DNA from: Pseudescherichia sp031987975
GTDB lineage: Bacteria > Pseudomonadota > Gammaproteobacteria > Enterobacterales > Enterobacteriaceae
DNA: 64,000 nucleotides
Direction of reading: 5' to 3'
NCBI RefSeq assembly: GCF_031987975.1
Contig: NZ_DALZYX010000006.1
Span: forward strand, 186,001 to 250,000
The notes beneath the pieces were generated by a model. That model was given only the letters and a program-made list of their open reading frames with translations, made no database searches and was not told the DNA's origin. The translations under genes were made by a program, and so were the position numbers. Of this stretch, positions 15,622 through 24,444 are shown piece by piece (position 1 is the stretch's first letter; every line of letters begins with the position of its first letter).

Positions 15622-15626
15622 CGCCG

Positions 15627-16406
15627 TTATTTATCGTGCCAGTAGGCGGCAGCACGTACCAGCTGCGGATCGATAGCGTCAGTCTCAAATCGGCGGCTGA
15701 CGTTTTTCACAATCTTCCCTTCCCCGGTGAGCCAGATAAAGTAGTCCTCCTGCGGGACGCTCACCTGCGCCAGACGCTGGTTTAGCACCTCTTCGCTGTG
15801 GCCAACAATCCACTCGATAGCAAACTCATCCAGATGCGCCAGATAATCCTTATAGCGCTCGTCGCCAATGGTGACAATGGCCGTCACCTGCGGACGTACC
15901 GCCAGCTGACGCAGCGCTTCCAGGCGACGGCGCAGGGCGGGCATGCCGCTCTCGTCGCAGGCGTAGAGCTGCCAGGCGTAATCTTCCGGCACCACCAGTG
16001 AACCACGCGGCCCGCCGATGGTCAGGGTATCTCCCACCTGCGCGTTCTCGGCCCAGCGGCTGGCGACGCCGCCGTCGTGGATGAAAAAGTCGAGGCTCAG
16101 CTCGTGACGGGCTTCGTCGTAGAGCGGCGTATAGTCGCGCGAGGCCGGGCGCACGCCGTCGCCCCAGACAATGCCCTCTTCCGTTACCGTCGGCGGCACA
16201 AACGTCTGTCCCGGCTCAGGGAAAAATACTTTCGTGTGATCGTCAAAGCCCCGGCTGTTAAAGCCCGCCAGCGCCTCTCCCCCCAGCACGATGCGCTGGA
16301 AACCTGCGCCGATGCGCTCCACGCGCAGCACCGTCAGTTCGCGGAAGCGCAGCTCGTTGCGCACGCGCTGCGGATAACGTCGATCTTGTTTCGTCATGTT
16401 AGCCAT
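15627..16406 (-). CDS. yqjH: NADPH-dependent ferric-chelate reductase
   Basis: A 259-residue member of the siderophore-interacting (ViuB/SIP) flavoproteins, which reduce ferric siderophores such as ferric enterobactin breakdown products in the cytosol and release iron. The FAD-binding signature RDYTPLYDEA is at about residues 88-97 and the NADPH part contains LYACDESGMPALRRRLEAL. The gene is divergent from yqjI, whose product represses it in E. coli in a nickel-dependent way. The shared intergenic region holds two mirrored YqjI-type sites and a Fur-like site, so control by both iron and nickel is likely. Confidence 0.94.
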   Translation of the reverse strand: MANMTKQDRRYPQRVRNELRFRELTVLRVERIGAGFQRIVLGGEALAGFNSRGFDDHTKVFFPEPGQTFVPPTVTEEGIVWGDGVRPASRDYTPLYDEARHELSLDFFIHDGGVASRWAENAQVGDTLTIGGPRGSLVVPEDYAWQLYACDESGMPALRRRLEALRQLAVRPQVTAIVTIGDERYKDYLAHLDEFAIEWIVGHSEEVLNQRLAQVSVPQEDYFIWLTGEGKIVKNVSRRFETDAIDPQLVRAAAYWHDK

Positions 16407-16420
16407 CCCAAGTGGAATAC

Positions 16421-16433
16421 GATATATCTAAAT
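16421..16433. promoter_or_regulatory. YqjI operator, yqjH-proximal
   Basis: GATATATCTAAAT, containing the palindrome GATATATC, lies 15 bases upstream of yqjH. Its exact reverse complement occurs at 16536-16548 beside yqjI. E. coli YqjI binds paired TATATCTAAAT-like palindromes in this region. Confidence 0.75.
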
Positions 16434-16443
16434 AAATTTTAAA

Positions 16444-16458
16444 TGATAATGATTGCTA
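16444..16458. promoter_or_regulatory. Fur-like box upstream of yqjH
   Basis: TGATAATGATTGCTA matches 11 of 14 defined positions of the 7-1-7 Fur consensus, with a perfect left arm. yqjH is a known Fur target in E. coli. Confidence 0.6.
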
Positions 16459-16535
16459 CTTAGGAAGAATGCAAGAATTTTTTTGATAGCGTTAGACAAG
16501 CAGTCATTCCGCCATGTAGACTTACTTTAGACATA

Positions 16536-16548
16536 ATTTAGATATATC
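16536..16548. promoter_or_regulatory. YqjI operator, yqjI-proximal
   Basis: ATTTAGATATATC is the exact reverse complement of the site at 16421-16433 and lies 20 bases upstream of yqjI, suited to autorepression and to joint control of both divergent genes. Confidence 0.75.
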
Positions 16549-16568
16549 AATTAAAGAAGGTTAGAACC

Positions 16569-17087
16569 ATGCGCCATACCCATGAAGATCGTCCCCACCA
16601 TCATCACGGCCACGGCGGACGCCGTCAGCGCTTCTTCGGCCACGGCGAGCTACGGCTGGTGGTATTAGATATCCTGACCCGCAACGCCAGCCACGGCTAT
16701 GAGCTGATCAAAGAGATCGAAAACCTGACCCAGGGCCACTACACCCCCAGCCCCGGCGTGATCTATCCGACCCTCGACTTCCTGCAGGAGCAGGCGTTCA
16801 TTGAGATTAGCGAAGAGGAGAGCGGGCGTAAGAAGATTGCCATTACCGAGGCAGGCCAGCAGTGGCTGGAGGAGAATCAGGAGCATCTCCTGCATATTCA
16901 GGAGCGGATCAAAGCACGTGGCGTCGGGCACCAGCTGCGTAAAAATCCGCAGATGAAACGCGCCCTGGATAACTTCAAGGCCGTGCTGGATCTGAAGGTG
17001 AACCATGAAGAGATTAGCGCCGCCCAGCTGAAGCAGATCATTGGCGTGATCGACCGGGCAGCGCTGGAGATTTCCCAGATGGATTAA
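16569..17087 (+). CDS. yqjI: Nickel-responsive PadR family repressor YqjI
   Basis: A 172-residue PadR-type regulator. The N-terminus (MRHTHEDRPHHHHGHGG) is a histidine-rich metal-binding tail; the winged helix follows (LRLVVLDILTRNASHGYELI and GVIYPTLDFLQEQAFI), then a C-terminal dimerisation helix. Nickel binding releases the E. coli protein from DNA and raises yqjH expression. The E. coli protein has about 207 residues, the extra length mainly in the His-rich tail as I recall, so this one has a shortened sensor tail. GAAGG precedes the ATG. Its stop overlaps that of the convergent chemoreceptor gene by four bases. Confidence 0.92.
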   Translation: MRHTHEDRPHHHHGHGGRRQRFFGHGELRLVVLDILTRNASHGYELIKEIENLTQGHYTPSPGVIYPTLDFLQEQAFIEISEEESGRKKIAITEAGQQWLEENQEHLLHIQERIKARGVGHQLRKNPQMKRALDNFKAVLDLKVNHEEISAAQLKQIIGVIDRAALEISQMD

Positions 17088-18646
17088 GCGGTCGCCTCTG
17101 TATGGCTGATGCGGAACACCTTGATCAGCCCCTTCAGATGCTGGGCCTGATCGTTCAGCGACGCCGCTGCCGCCACGGACTCCTCTACCAGGCTGGAGTT
17201 CTGCTGGGTAGTGGCGTCGATCAGGCCAATAGCGCTGTTAATCTGCGAGATCCCTTCCGTCTGCTCATGGCTGGCATGGCCGATCTGCCGCAGGATGGTG
17301 TCCATCTCTTCAACGTTACTCACCATGCCGTTGATCAGCCCGCCTGCTTTTTCCACCAGCGCCATGCCTTCTCGCGCCTGGGTCGTGGAGTCTTCAATAA
17401 GCTGGCGGATCTCATTCGCCGACGAGGCGCTTTTCTGCGCCAGCTGGCGAACTTCACCGGCTACCACCGCAAAACCGCGCCCGTGTTCGCCTGCGCGTGC
17501 GGCTTCAACCGCCGCGTTGAGCGCCAGAATATTGGTCTGGAAAGCGATAGCGTCAATCAGGTTGATGATGTCGGACATGCGGCTGGAGGTGTCATTAATG
17601 ACGCGCATCTTCTCCGTCACCTGCTTCATCATCGCGCCGTTGTTTTTTACCACCGTCGCCGCGTCAGCGGAGAGCTGAGTCGCTTCGGTAGTATGGCTGG
17701 CGGTATTTTTCACCGTGGCGGTGATCTGCTCCATTGAGGCCGCGGTCTGCTCCACGGAGCTGGCCTGCTCTTCGGTACGGGCCGCCAGGTCCTGGTTACC
17801 GGCAACGATCTGCGCGGCGGCGCTGGAGATATTCTCTGACCCGAACTGCACCTCCTGCACAATTTCCAGCAGGCGGGTCTTCATGGCCATCAGGGCATTC
17901 AGCAGCACGCCGGTCTCGTCCCGATGTTTAACGTCAATCGAGTGGGTGAGATCCCCGGCGGCAATCGCCTCCGCCAGATCCACCGCCTGCCGCAGCGGGC
18001 GGGTAATGGCACGCACAATAAAGGTTCCCATCAGCACGGCGATAGCGATACCGATCACTGTCAGCAGGATCAGCATCAGGCGGTTAGTGTTAAAGTCGCT
18101 ATCCACCTGTTTACCCGCCTCGCGCATCCGCGCATCCTGAATCGCGATCAGCTCCAGAACCTTCTGCGTATAGGCGTTCTGGATGGGCACGGTAGTATTC
18201 ATCATCTCCTGAACGGCCGCTTCCCGGTTGCCGACTTTTACCGCCTCTAAAATACGAAAGCGGGAGTCGAGGTACTGCTGCCGTATTCCGCGCAGCTCGG
18301 TGAGGATCTTCTGCGCCTGCGGCTCGTCCAGCTGTTTCGTCAGCGAGTCCAGCAGCACCGTGATTTCGCCGCTGATGGCGGTCAGCTGCTGCTGCATGCT
18401 TTCACTCCACTTCCCTTCGCTATCCAGCAGCATCAGCTGTTGGGTGCTGACGAAGGTCTGAAATCTTTCGATAAGGTGGTTGGCTTTTACCGTGGTGGGA
18501 TAATCACTGTTCACGATAGTCTGCATGCCGTTATTTGCACGATTCAGGCTAAATAGTGAGAGGCAGGAACTTGCAACCATTAAGAGAATAAAGAACCCGA
18601 ACGCCAGAAATAACTTTGTGCCGATCTTTACGTCATGTAAGAACAT
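17084..18646 (-). CDS. Methyl-accepting chemotaxis protein, four-helix-bundle type
   Basis: A 520-residue transmembrane chemoreceptor. Membrane span 1 is at about residues 12-32, a periplasmic four-helix-bundle sensor follows to about 189, span 2 at about 190-212, then HAMP and a methyl-accepting signalling domain with the conserved hairpin tip (IDAIAFQTNILALNAAVEAA). The C-terminus (FRISHTEATA) lacks the NWETF-type pentapeptide that tethers CheR and CheB, so it is a low-abundance-type receptor like Trg or Tap. A sigma-28-type promoter lies 40 bases upstream. E. coli has no receptor gene at this place; the ligand cannot be predicted. Confidence 0.93.
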   Translation of the reverse strand: MFLHDVKIGTKLFLAFGFFILLMVASSCLSLFSLNRANNGMQTIVNSDYPTTVKANHLIERFQTFVSTQQLMLLDSEGKWSESMQQQLTAISGEITVLLDSLTKQLDEPQAQKILTELRGIRQQYLDSRFRILEAVKVGNREAAVQEMMNTTVPIQNAYTQKVLELIAIQDARMREAGKQVDSDFNTNRLMLILLTVIGIAIAVLMGTFIVRAITRPLRQAVDLAEAIAAGDLTHSIDVKHRDETGVLLNALMAMKTRLLEIVQEVQFGSENISSAAAQIVAGNQDLAARTEEQASSVEQTAASMEQITATVKNTASHTTEATQLSADAATVVKNNGAMMKQVTEKMRVINDTSSRMSDIINLIDAIAFQTNILALNAAVEAARAGEHGRGFAVVAGEVRQLAQKSASSANEIRQLIEDSTTQAREGMALVEKAGGLINGMVSNVEEMDTILRQIGHASHEQTEGISQINSAIGLIDATTQQNSSLVEESVAAAASLNDQAQHLKGLIKVFRISHTEATA

Positions 18647-18685
18647 ATATACTCCATCAAGGTGATTATCTCTATGACGATCACG

Positions 18686-18712
18686 TTATCGGTAACGGTT
18701 CCGCTAACTTTA
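18686..18712 (-). promoter_or_regulatory. Sigma-28 (FliA) promoter of the chemoreceptor gene
   Basis: On the minus strand TAAA (18709-18712) is followed after exactly 15 bases by ACCGATAA (18686-18693). The FliA consensus is TAAA-N15-GCCGATAA, so 11 of 12 defined positions match. It places the gene in the late flagellar regulon. Confidence 0.82.
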
Positions 18713-18845
18713 TGACTTTGATCGTTTTTATACTGGATAATTCCGGTGATGGATAGGCGGAGGCTATTAATTGTGGATCATCGATCGTTATATGACCGTA
18801 AGTAGCACGATTTAACAAATAGATTAAAAATTAATTACACCATCG

Positions 18846-18880
18846 CAAAAAAACCGCCTGATTGATAACAACCAGGCGGC
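18846..18880 (-). terminator. Terminator of aer
   Basis: On the minus strand GCCGCCTGG and CAGGCGGT form a stem followed by seven T. It lies about 20 bases after the aer stop and separates aer from the second chemoreceptor gene. Confidence 0.88.
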
Positions 18881-18899
18881 TTAAATTAAAAGTGGTTAA

Positions 18900-20420
18900 T
18901 TAATGCAGGACGGTAACGGCATCTTCCAGGCGGTTAGCGCGATGCTTAACCATCGCAGAGATCTGTGCACTCTCCTCCACCAGCTCGGCATTTTTTTGCG
19001 TGATGCCGTCCAGCTCGGCCACCGCCCGGGTTAGCTCCGACAGCCCGGTAGCCTGCTCAGAGGTAGAGTGGCTGATCTGGGCAATCAGACGCGTGACGTT
19101 TTTCACCTGCTCCACGATATCATCCATAGTACGCCCGGCGGCGTGAACCTGATCCGCGCCGGACTGCACCTTACTGGCGCTGGCATCAATCAGCTTGCGG
19201 ATATCATTCGCCGCGTTGGCGCTGCGGTTTGCCAGGTGACGAACCTCCCCGGCCACCACGGCAAAGCCTTTGCCCTGCTCCCCGGCGCGAGCCGCTTCAA
19301 CCGCCGCGTTGAGCGCCAGGATATTGGTCTGGAAAGCGATATCATTAATAAGCGAGGTGATAGAGCCGATACGCTGCGTGCTGTCAGCAATGTCATCCAT
19401 GGTTTTCACCACCGTCTGCATCGCCTCCCCGCCTTCGCTCGCGGCCGTGCTGGCCTCCATCGATAGCTTATCGACTTCGGCAGCGGTTTCGGAGTTGCTC
19501 TGTACCGAGGCCGCCATCTGGTTCATGGTTGCCACGGTCTGCTGAACGTTGGTGACCGTCTGGCGGGTGCGGTCGTTGAGATCTTCATTGCCCTGTGCCA
19601 GGCGATCGCTGCCGTTACGCACGCTGGCTACCTGACTGGAAATATCATTAATTAACCAGCGGCACATCAGGCCCAGCTGGCCGACCGCGCGCAGGGTGAG
19701 ACCCAGCTCGTCGCTGCGGTTCAGATGATCGACGCTGTTCCGCTCGCCAGTGGCGACCTTCAGCGCCTGACGCGCCACGTTCTCTACCGGACGGACAATC
19801 TGCTGTTCAAACAGCCATGTGCCGAGCAGCATCACCACCGCGCTGGCCGCCAGCGCGCTCCATCCGGCATGGCTTAGCATGAGCGAGGCCGCCAGCAGCG
19901 CAAACAGCACCGCCATCACCCCACGGACCCGCCAGCGCAGCGGCATGGCTGGCAGTCTGCCGAGCCAGCCCTTACGCACCACCAGACCTTTGTGGATGCG
20001 CCTGTTGCAGCGTCCTTCATTCAGCGCCTTGTAGAGCGGCTCAACTGCGGCAATCTCTTCTGGCGTTGCCCGGTTACGGATCGACATATAGCCCGTTGTT
20101 TTGCCGTTGCGCACCACCGGCACCGCGTTAGCCCGCACCCAGTAGTGATCGCCATTTTTACGGCGGTTTTTGACGATCCCACTCCACGGCTCCCCCTGCT
20201 GGAGCGTGTACCACATGTCGGCAAAGGCCGCTTTCGGCATGTCCGGATGGCGTACCAGATTGTGCGGCTGACCCAGCAGCTCGTTGAGCGTATAGCCGCT
20301 TACCTGAACAAAGGTGTCGTTAGTGTGGGTCATGTAGCTTTGCAGATCGGTGGTGGACATCAGAGTGGTGTCATCGTCCAGCGGGTACTCGTTCTGGGTG
20401 ACATTGCGTTGAGAGGACAT
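18900..20420 (-). CDS. aer: Aerotaxis receptor Aer
   Basis: Aer senses redox state through FAD in a cytoplasmic PAS domain and signals to CheA for energy taxis. The 506-residue product begins MSSQRNVTQNEYPLDDDTTL; PAS covers about residues 10-120 with the FAD-contact stretch GEPWSGIVKNRRKNGDHYWV; a hydrophobic hairpin at about 165-205 anchors it without a periplasmic domain; then HAMP and the signalling tip (FQTNILALNAAVEAARAGEQ). The start at 20420 is chosen because AAGGA is nine bases upstream; an ATG three codons earlier abuts AAGGA directly. No CheR-tethering pentapeptide is present, as expected. Divergent from patA. Confidence 0.96.
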   Translation of the reverse strand: MSSQRNVTQNEYPLDDDTTLMSTTDLQSYMTHTNDTFVQVSGYTLNELLGQPHNLVRHPDMPKAAFADMWYTLQQGEPWSGIVKNRRKNGDHYWVRANAVPVVRNGKTTGYMSIRNRATPEEIAAVEPLYKALNEGRCNRRIHKGLVVRKGWLGRLPAMPLRWRVRGVMAVLFALLAASLMLSHAGWSALAASAVVMLLGTWLFEQQIVRPVENVARQALKVATGERNSVDHLNRSDELGLTLRAVGQLGLMCRWLINDISSQVASVRNGSDRLAQGNEDLNDRTRQTVTNVQQTVATMNQMAASVQSNSETAAEVDKLSMEASTAASEGGEAMQTVVKTMDDIADSTQRIGSITSLINDIAFQTNILALNAAVEAARAGEQGKGFAVVAGEVRHLANRSANAANDIRKLIDASASKVQSGADQVHAAGRTMDDIVEQVKNVTRLIAQISHSTSEQATGLSELTRAVAELDGITQKNAELVEESAQISAMVKHRANRLEDAVTVLH

Positions 20421-20469
20421 GGCGGGCATTCCTTGCAGGTGTTATATGTTAATTTTTTGGACTAATCTT

Positions 20470-20496
20470 TTTTCGGCGGTAAAAAATTTATCTTTA
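20470..20496 (-). promoter_or_regulatory. Sigma-28 (FliA) promoter of aer
   Basis: On the minus strand TAAA (20493-20496), 15 bases, then GCCGAAAA (20470-20477), one mismatch from the FliA consensus TAAA-N15-GCCGATAA. It is 50 bases upstream of the aer start. Confidence 0.85.
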
Positions 20497-20636
20497 GTTG
20501 TTAAAACCGATCGCGATCGCAAAATGATGCTAAACCGCACTTTTTATACGCTTTTCTAATATATTGATTTAGAATACTTTCGCTGAGAAACTACCTAAAA
20601 AGGCTTATTCGATCTGCCCGCTTTTGCGGCATCTTC

Positions 20637-20653
20637 TGCACTAATCTGGTGCA
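20637..20653. promoter_or_regulatory. NtrC enhancer-type site upstream of patA
   Basis: TGCACTAATCTGGTGCA is a near-perfect dyad fitting the NtrC consensus TGCACC-N5-GGTGCA. It lies about 150 bases upstream of the sigma-54 promoter, a normal enhancer distance. patA (ygjG) is a known Ntr-regulated gene in E. coli. Confidence 0.85.
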
Positions 20654-20791
20654 GATAACCACGTAAGCCCGCAAAATAGCTCGTAAAAAGCCCAGCGGTT
20701 ATCTACGGTTGACATAATTTGGCATGATTAAATTTTGTGCAGCCCTGTTTTGACCTGGCGTTTATCCCGATTTTTGCTACCCATGCCGAAG

Positions 20792-20807
20792 TGGCGTAAT
20801 CCCTGCA
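20792..20807 (+). promoter_or_regulatory. Sigma-54 promoter of patA
   Basis: TGGCGTAATCCCTGCA has the invariant GG and GC separated by ten bases, as in TGGCAC-N5-TTGCA. Transcription would start near 20818, about 36 bases before the patA start codon. Confidence 0.85.
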
Positions 20808-20853
20808 ATAATTTATGCAGTATCGCGTGATACGCCATCCCCGGGAGCTTATT

Positions 20854-22233
<1,380 letters not shown>

Positions 22234-22240
22234 CTACGTT

Positions 22241-22264
22241 GGTCCCCGTCTGCGGATGGGGACC
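22241..22264 (+). terminator. Hairpin after patA
   Basis: GGTCCCC at 22241-22247 pairs with GGGGACC at 22258-22264, eight bases after the patA stop. No U-run follows, so it may be a Rho-assisted or mRNA-stabilising hairpin. Confidence 0.5.
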
Positions 22265-22381
22265 GACGCCATTCTTTGAATCTCATCACAACTGTTTCAC
22301 GCCCCTTTTCCCTTTTATCCTGCGACCGCTAAATTAGAACTCATCCGACCACATAACAATAATTTTATACTGGAAGAGACA

Positions 22382-24400
22382 ATGCGCTATTCGTCGCTGT
22401 TTGCCCCCCTCGATCTGGGCTTTACCACTCTAAAAAACCGCGTGCTGATGGGCTCAATGCATACCGGCCTCGAAGAGCGTCCCGACGGCCCTGAGCGCCT
22501 CGCCGCCTTCTACGCCGAACGTGCTCGACACGGCGTGGCGTTGATTGTCACCGGCGGCGTGGCTCCGGCGCTCTCCGGCGTAACGATGGCGGGCGGCGCG
22601 GCGCTGTGCGATGCCAGCCAGCTTCCACATCACCAATTGGTTACCGGGGCGGTGCATCAGGAGGGAGGTAAAATCGCCCTCCAGATCCTGCACACCGGGC
22701 GCTACAGCTATCAGCCGCAGCTGGTGGCTCCCTCGGCTATTCGGGCGCCCATTAACCGATTTACCCCCCATGCCTTGACCCACGATGAGATCCTCGCCCT
22801 GATCGACGATTTTGCCCGCTGCGCCCTGCTTGCCCGGGAAGCGGGCTACGACGGGGTGGAGATCATGGGTTCTGAGGGATACCTGATTAACGAGTTTCTC
22901 GCGGCCCGTACCAACCAGCGCGAGGATGAGTGGGGAGGCGATTATAGCCGCCGAATGCGTTTTGCTACTGAGGTGGTACGCGCCGTACGCCAGCGCGTGG
23001 GGAACGATTTTATTATTATCTACCGCCTGTCGATGCTTGATCTGGTTGAGGGCGGCGGCACCTTCGAGGAGACGGTGCAGCTGGCAAAAGCCGTGGAGGC
23101 AGCTGGCGCAACTATCATCAATACCGGGATCGGCTGGCACGAGGCGCGCATTCCTACCATCGCCACGCCGGTACCGCGCGCTGCCTTTAGCTGGGTGACG
23201 CGCAAGCTAAAGGGCCACGTCTCGGTGCCGCTGATCACCACCAACCGGATTAACGATCCCGGCGTTGCCGACGAGGTGCTGGCGCGCGGCGATGCGGATA
23301 TGGTTTCCATGGCCCGCCCCTTTCTGGCCGATGCGGAGATCCTGTCGAAGGCGCAGAGCGGTCGCGAGGCGGAGATCAATACCTGCATCGGCTGCAACCA
23401 GGCCTGCCTCGATCAGATTTTTGCTGGCAAGGTCACATCCTGCCTCGTCAATCCCCGCGCCTGCCATGAGACGCTGATGCCGATCGTTCCGGCAGTAAAA
23501 GCGAAAAAGCTGGCGGTGGTCGGTGCAGGTCCTGCGGGTCTGGCCTTTGCGGTGAACGCTGCCCAGCGCGGCCATCAGGTGACGCTGTTTGATGCTGGAG
23601 CAGAGATCGGCGGCCAGTTTAATATCGCTAAACAGATCCCTGGCAAAGAGGAGTTCTACGAAACGCTGCGCTACTACCGGCGGATGATCGATATGACCGG
23701 TATCCGCTTGCAGCTTAACCGGCTGGTGGGCGCAGAGGATCTTATCGACTTTGATGAGACGATCCTCGCCTGCGGCATTGAGCCACGGATCCCGCCGATC
23801 GAGGGGATCGATCATCCGAAGGTGCTGACCTACCTGGCAGTGCTGCGCGACAAGGTGCCGGTGGGCGCGAAGGTGGCGATCATCGGCTGCGGCGGCATCG
23901 GCTTTGATACTGCCATGTACCTGAGCCAGCCGGGAGAGCCATCCAGCCAGAACATTGCCGAGTTTTGCGTGGAGTGGGGAATCGATACCAGTCTGCAACA
24001 GGTGGGCGGGCTGCGTCCCGAGGGAGCGCTGCAGCCTAAAAGTCCAAGGCAGATTGTGATGCTTCAGCGCAAGCCAGGTAAACCCGGCGAGGGGCTGGGG
24101 AAAACCACCGGCTGGATCCACCGCGCTACGCTACTGTCGCGTGGAGTGAAGATGATCCCGGCGGTGAGCTACCAGAAGATCGACGACGAGGGGCTGCACG
24201 TACTGATCGACGGCGAACCGCAGCTGCTGGCGGTGGATCACGTTGTACTCTGCGCAGGTCAGGAGCCGCGCCGGGATCTGGCCGATCCGCTGTACGCGGC
24301 GGGAAAAACGGTGCATCTGATTGGCGGCTGTGACGTGGCGATGGAACTGGACGCCCGCCGCGCCATCGCCCAGGGGACAAAGTTAGCGTTGGCAATTTAA
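22382..24400 (+). CDS. fadH: 2,4-dienoyl-CoA reductase (NADPH)
   Basis: FadH reduces 2,4-dienoyl-CoA intermediates so that polyunsaturated fatty acids can complete beta-oxidation. The 672-residue protein, the usual length, has an N-terminal FMN TIM barrel of the old yellow enzyme type (SLFAPLDLGFTTLKNRVLMG; HTGRYSY), the 4Fe-4S cysteines CIGCNQAC and TSCLVNPRAC at about residues 335-354, and C-terminal FAD/NADPH Rossmann folds (VVGAGPAGLAFAVNAAQRGH and IIGCGGIGFDTAMYLS). GGAAGAGAC precedes the ATG. It stands alone, convergent with rlmG across a REP-like palindrome; the E. coli ebg and ygjIJK genes between patA and fadH are absent. Confidence 0.97.
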   Translation: MRYSSLFAPLDLGFTTLKNRVLMGSMHTGLEERPDGPERLAAFYAERARHGVALIVTGGVAPALSGVTMAGGAALCDASQLPHHQLVTGAVHQEGGKIALQILHTGRYSYQPQLVAPSAIRAPINRFTPHALTHDEILALIDDFARCALLAREAGYDGVEIMGSEGYLINEFLAARTNQREDEWGGDYSRRMRFATEVVRAVRQRVGNDFIIIYRLSMLDLVEGGGTFEETVQLAKAVEAAGATIINTGIGWHEARIPTIATPVPRAAFSWVTRKLKGHVSVPLITTNRINDPGVADEVLARGDADMVSMARPFLADAEILSKAQSGREAEINTCIGCNQACLDQIFAGKVTSCLVNPRACHETLMPIVPAVKAKKLAVVGAGPAGLAFAVNAAQRGHQVTLFDAGAEIGGQFNIAKQIPGKEEFYETLRYYRRMIDMTGIRLQLNRLVGAEDLIDFDETILACGIEPRIPPIEGIDHPKVLTYLAVLRDKVPVGAKVAIIGCGGIGFDTAMYLSQPGEPSSQNIAEFCVEWGIDTSLQQVGGLRPEGALQPKSPRQIVMLQRKPGKPGEGLGKTTGWIHRATLLSRGVKMIPAVSYQKIDDEGLHVLIDGEPQLLAVDHVVLCAGQEPRRDLADPLYAAGKTVHLIGGCDVAMELDARRAIAQGTKLALAI

Positions 24401-24404
24401 CACA

Positions 24405-24431
24405 TGCCCGGTAGCGCTGAGCTTACCGGGC
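24405..24431. repeat. REP-like palindrome between fadH and rlmG
   Basis: GCCCGGTAGCGCTGAGCTTACCGGGC-type hairpin between two convergent stops. The same core, GCCCGGT-GGCGCTACGC-TTACCGGGC, recurs elsewhere in the window. Confidence 0.8.
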
Positions 24432-24444
24432 TAACTTCCAAAAA

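Noticed and set aside
6906..15626. Search for an integrative element with attachment repeats at ileX
   Set aside because: No integrase gene and no second copy of the tRNA 3' end were seen, so I list an accessory block and not a defined mobile element.
20690..20735. Alternative sigma-54 promoter (TGGCATGATTAAATTTTGTGCA region) upstream of patA
   Set aside because: The GG and GC are 16 bases apart and not ten; the site at 20792-20807 has the exact spacing.
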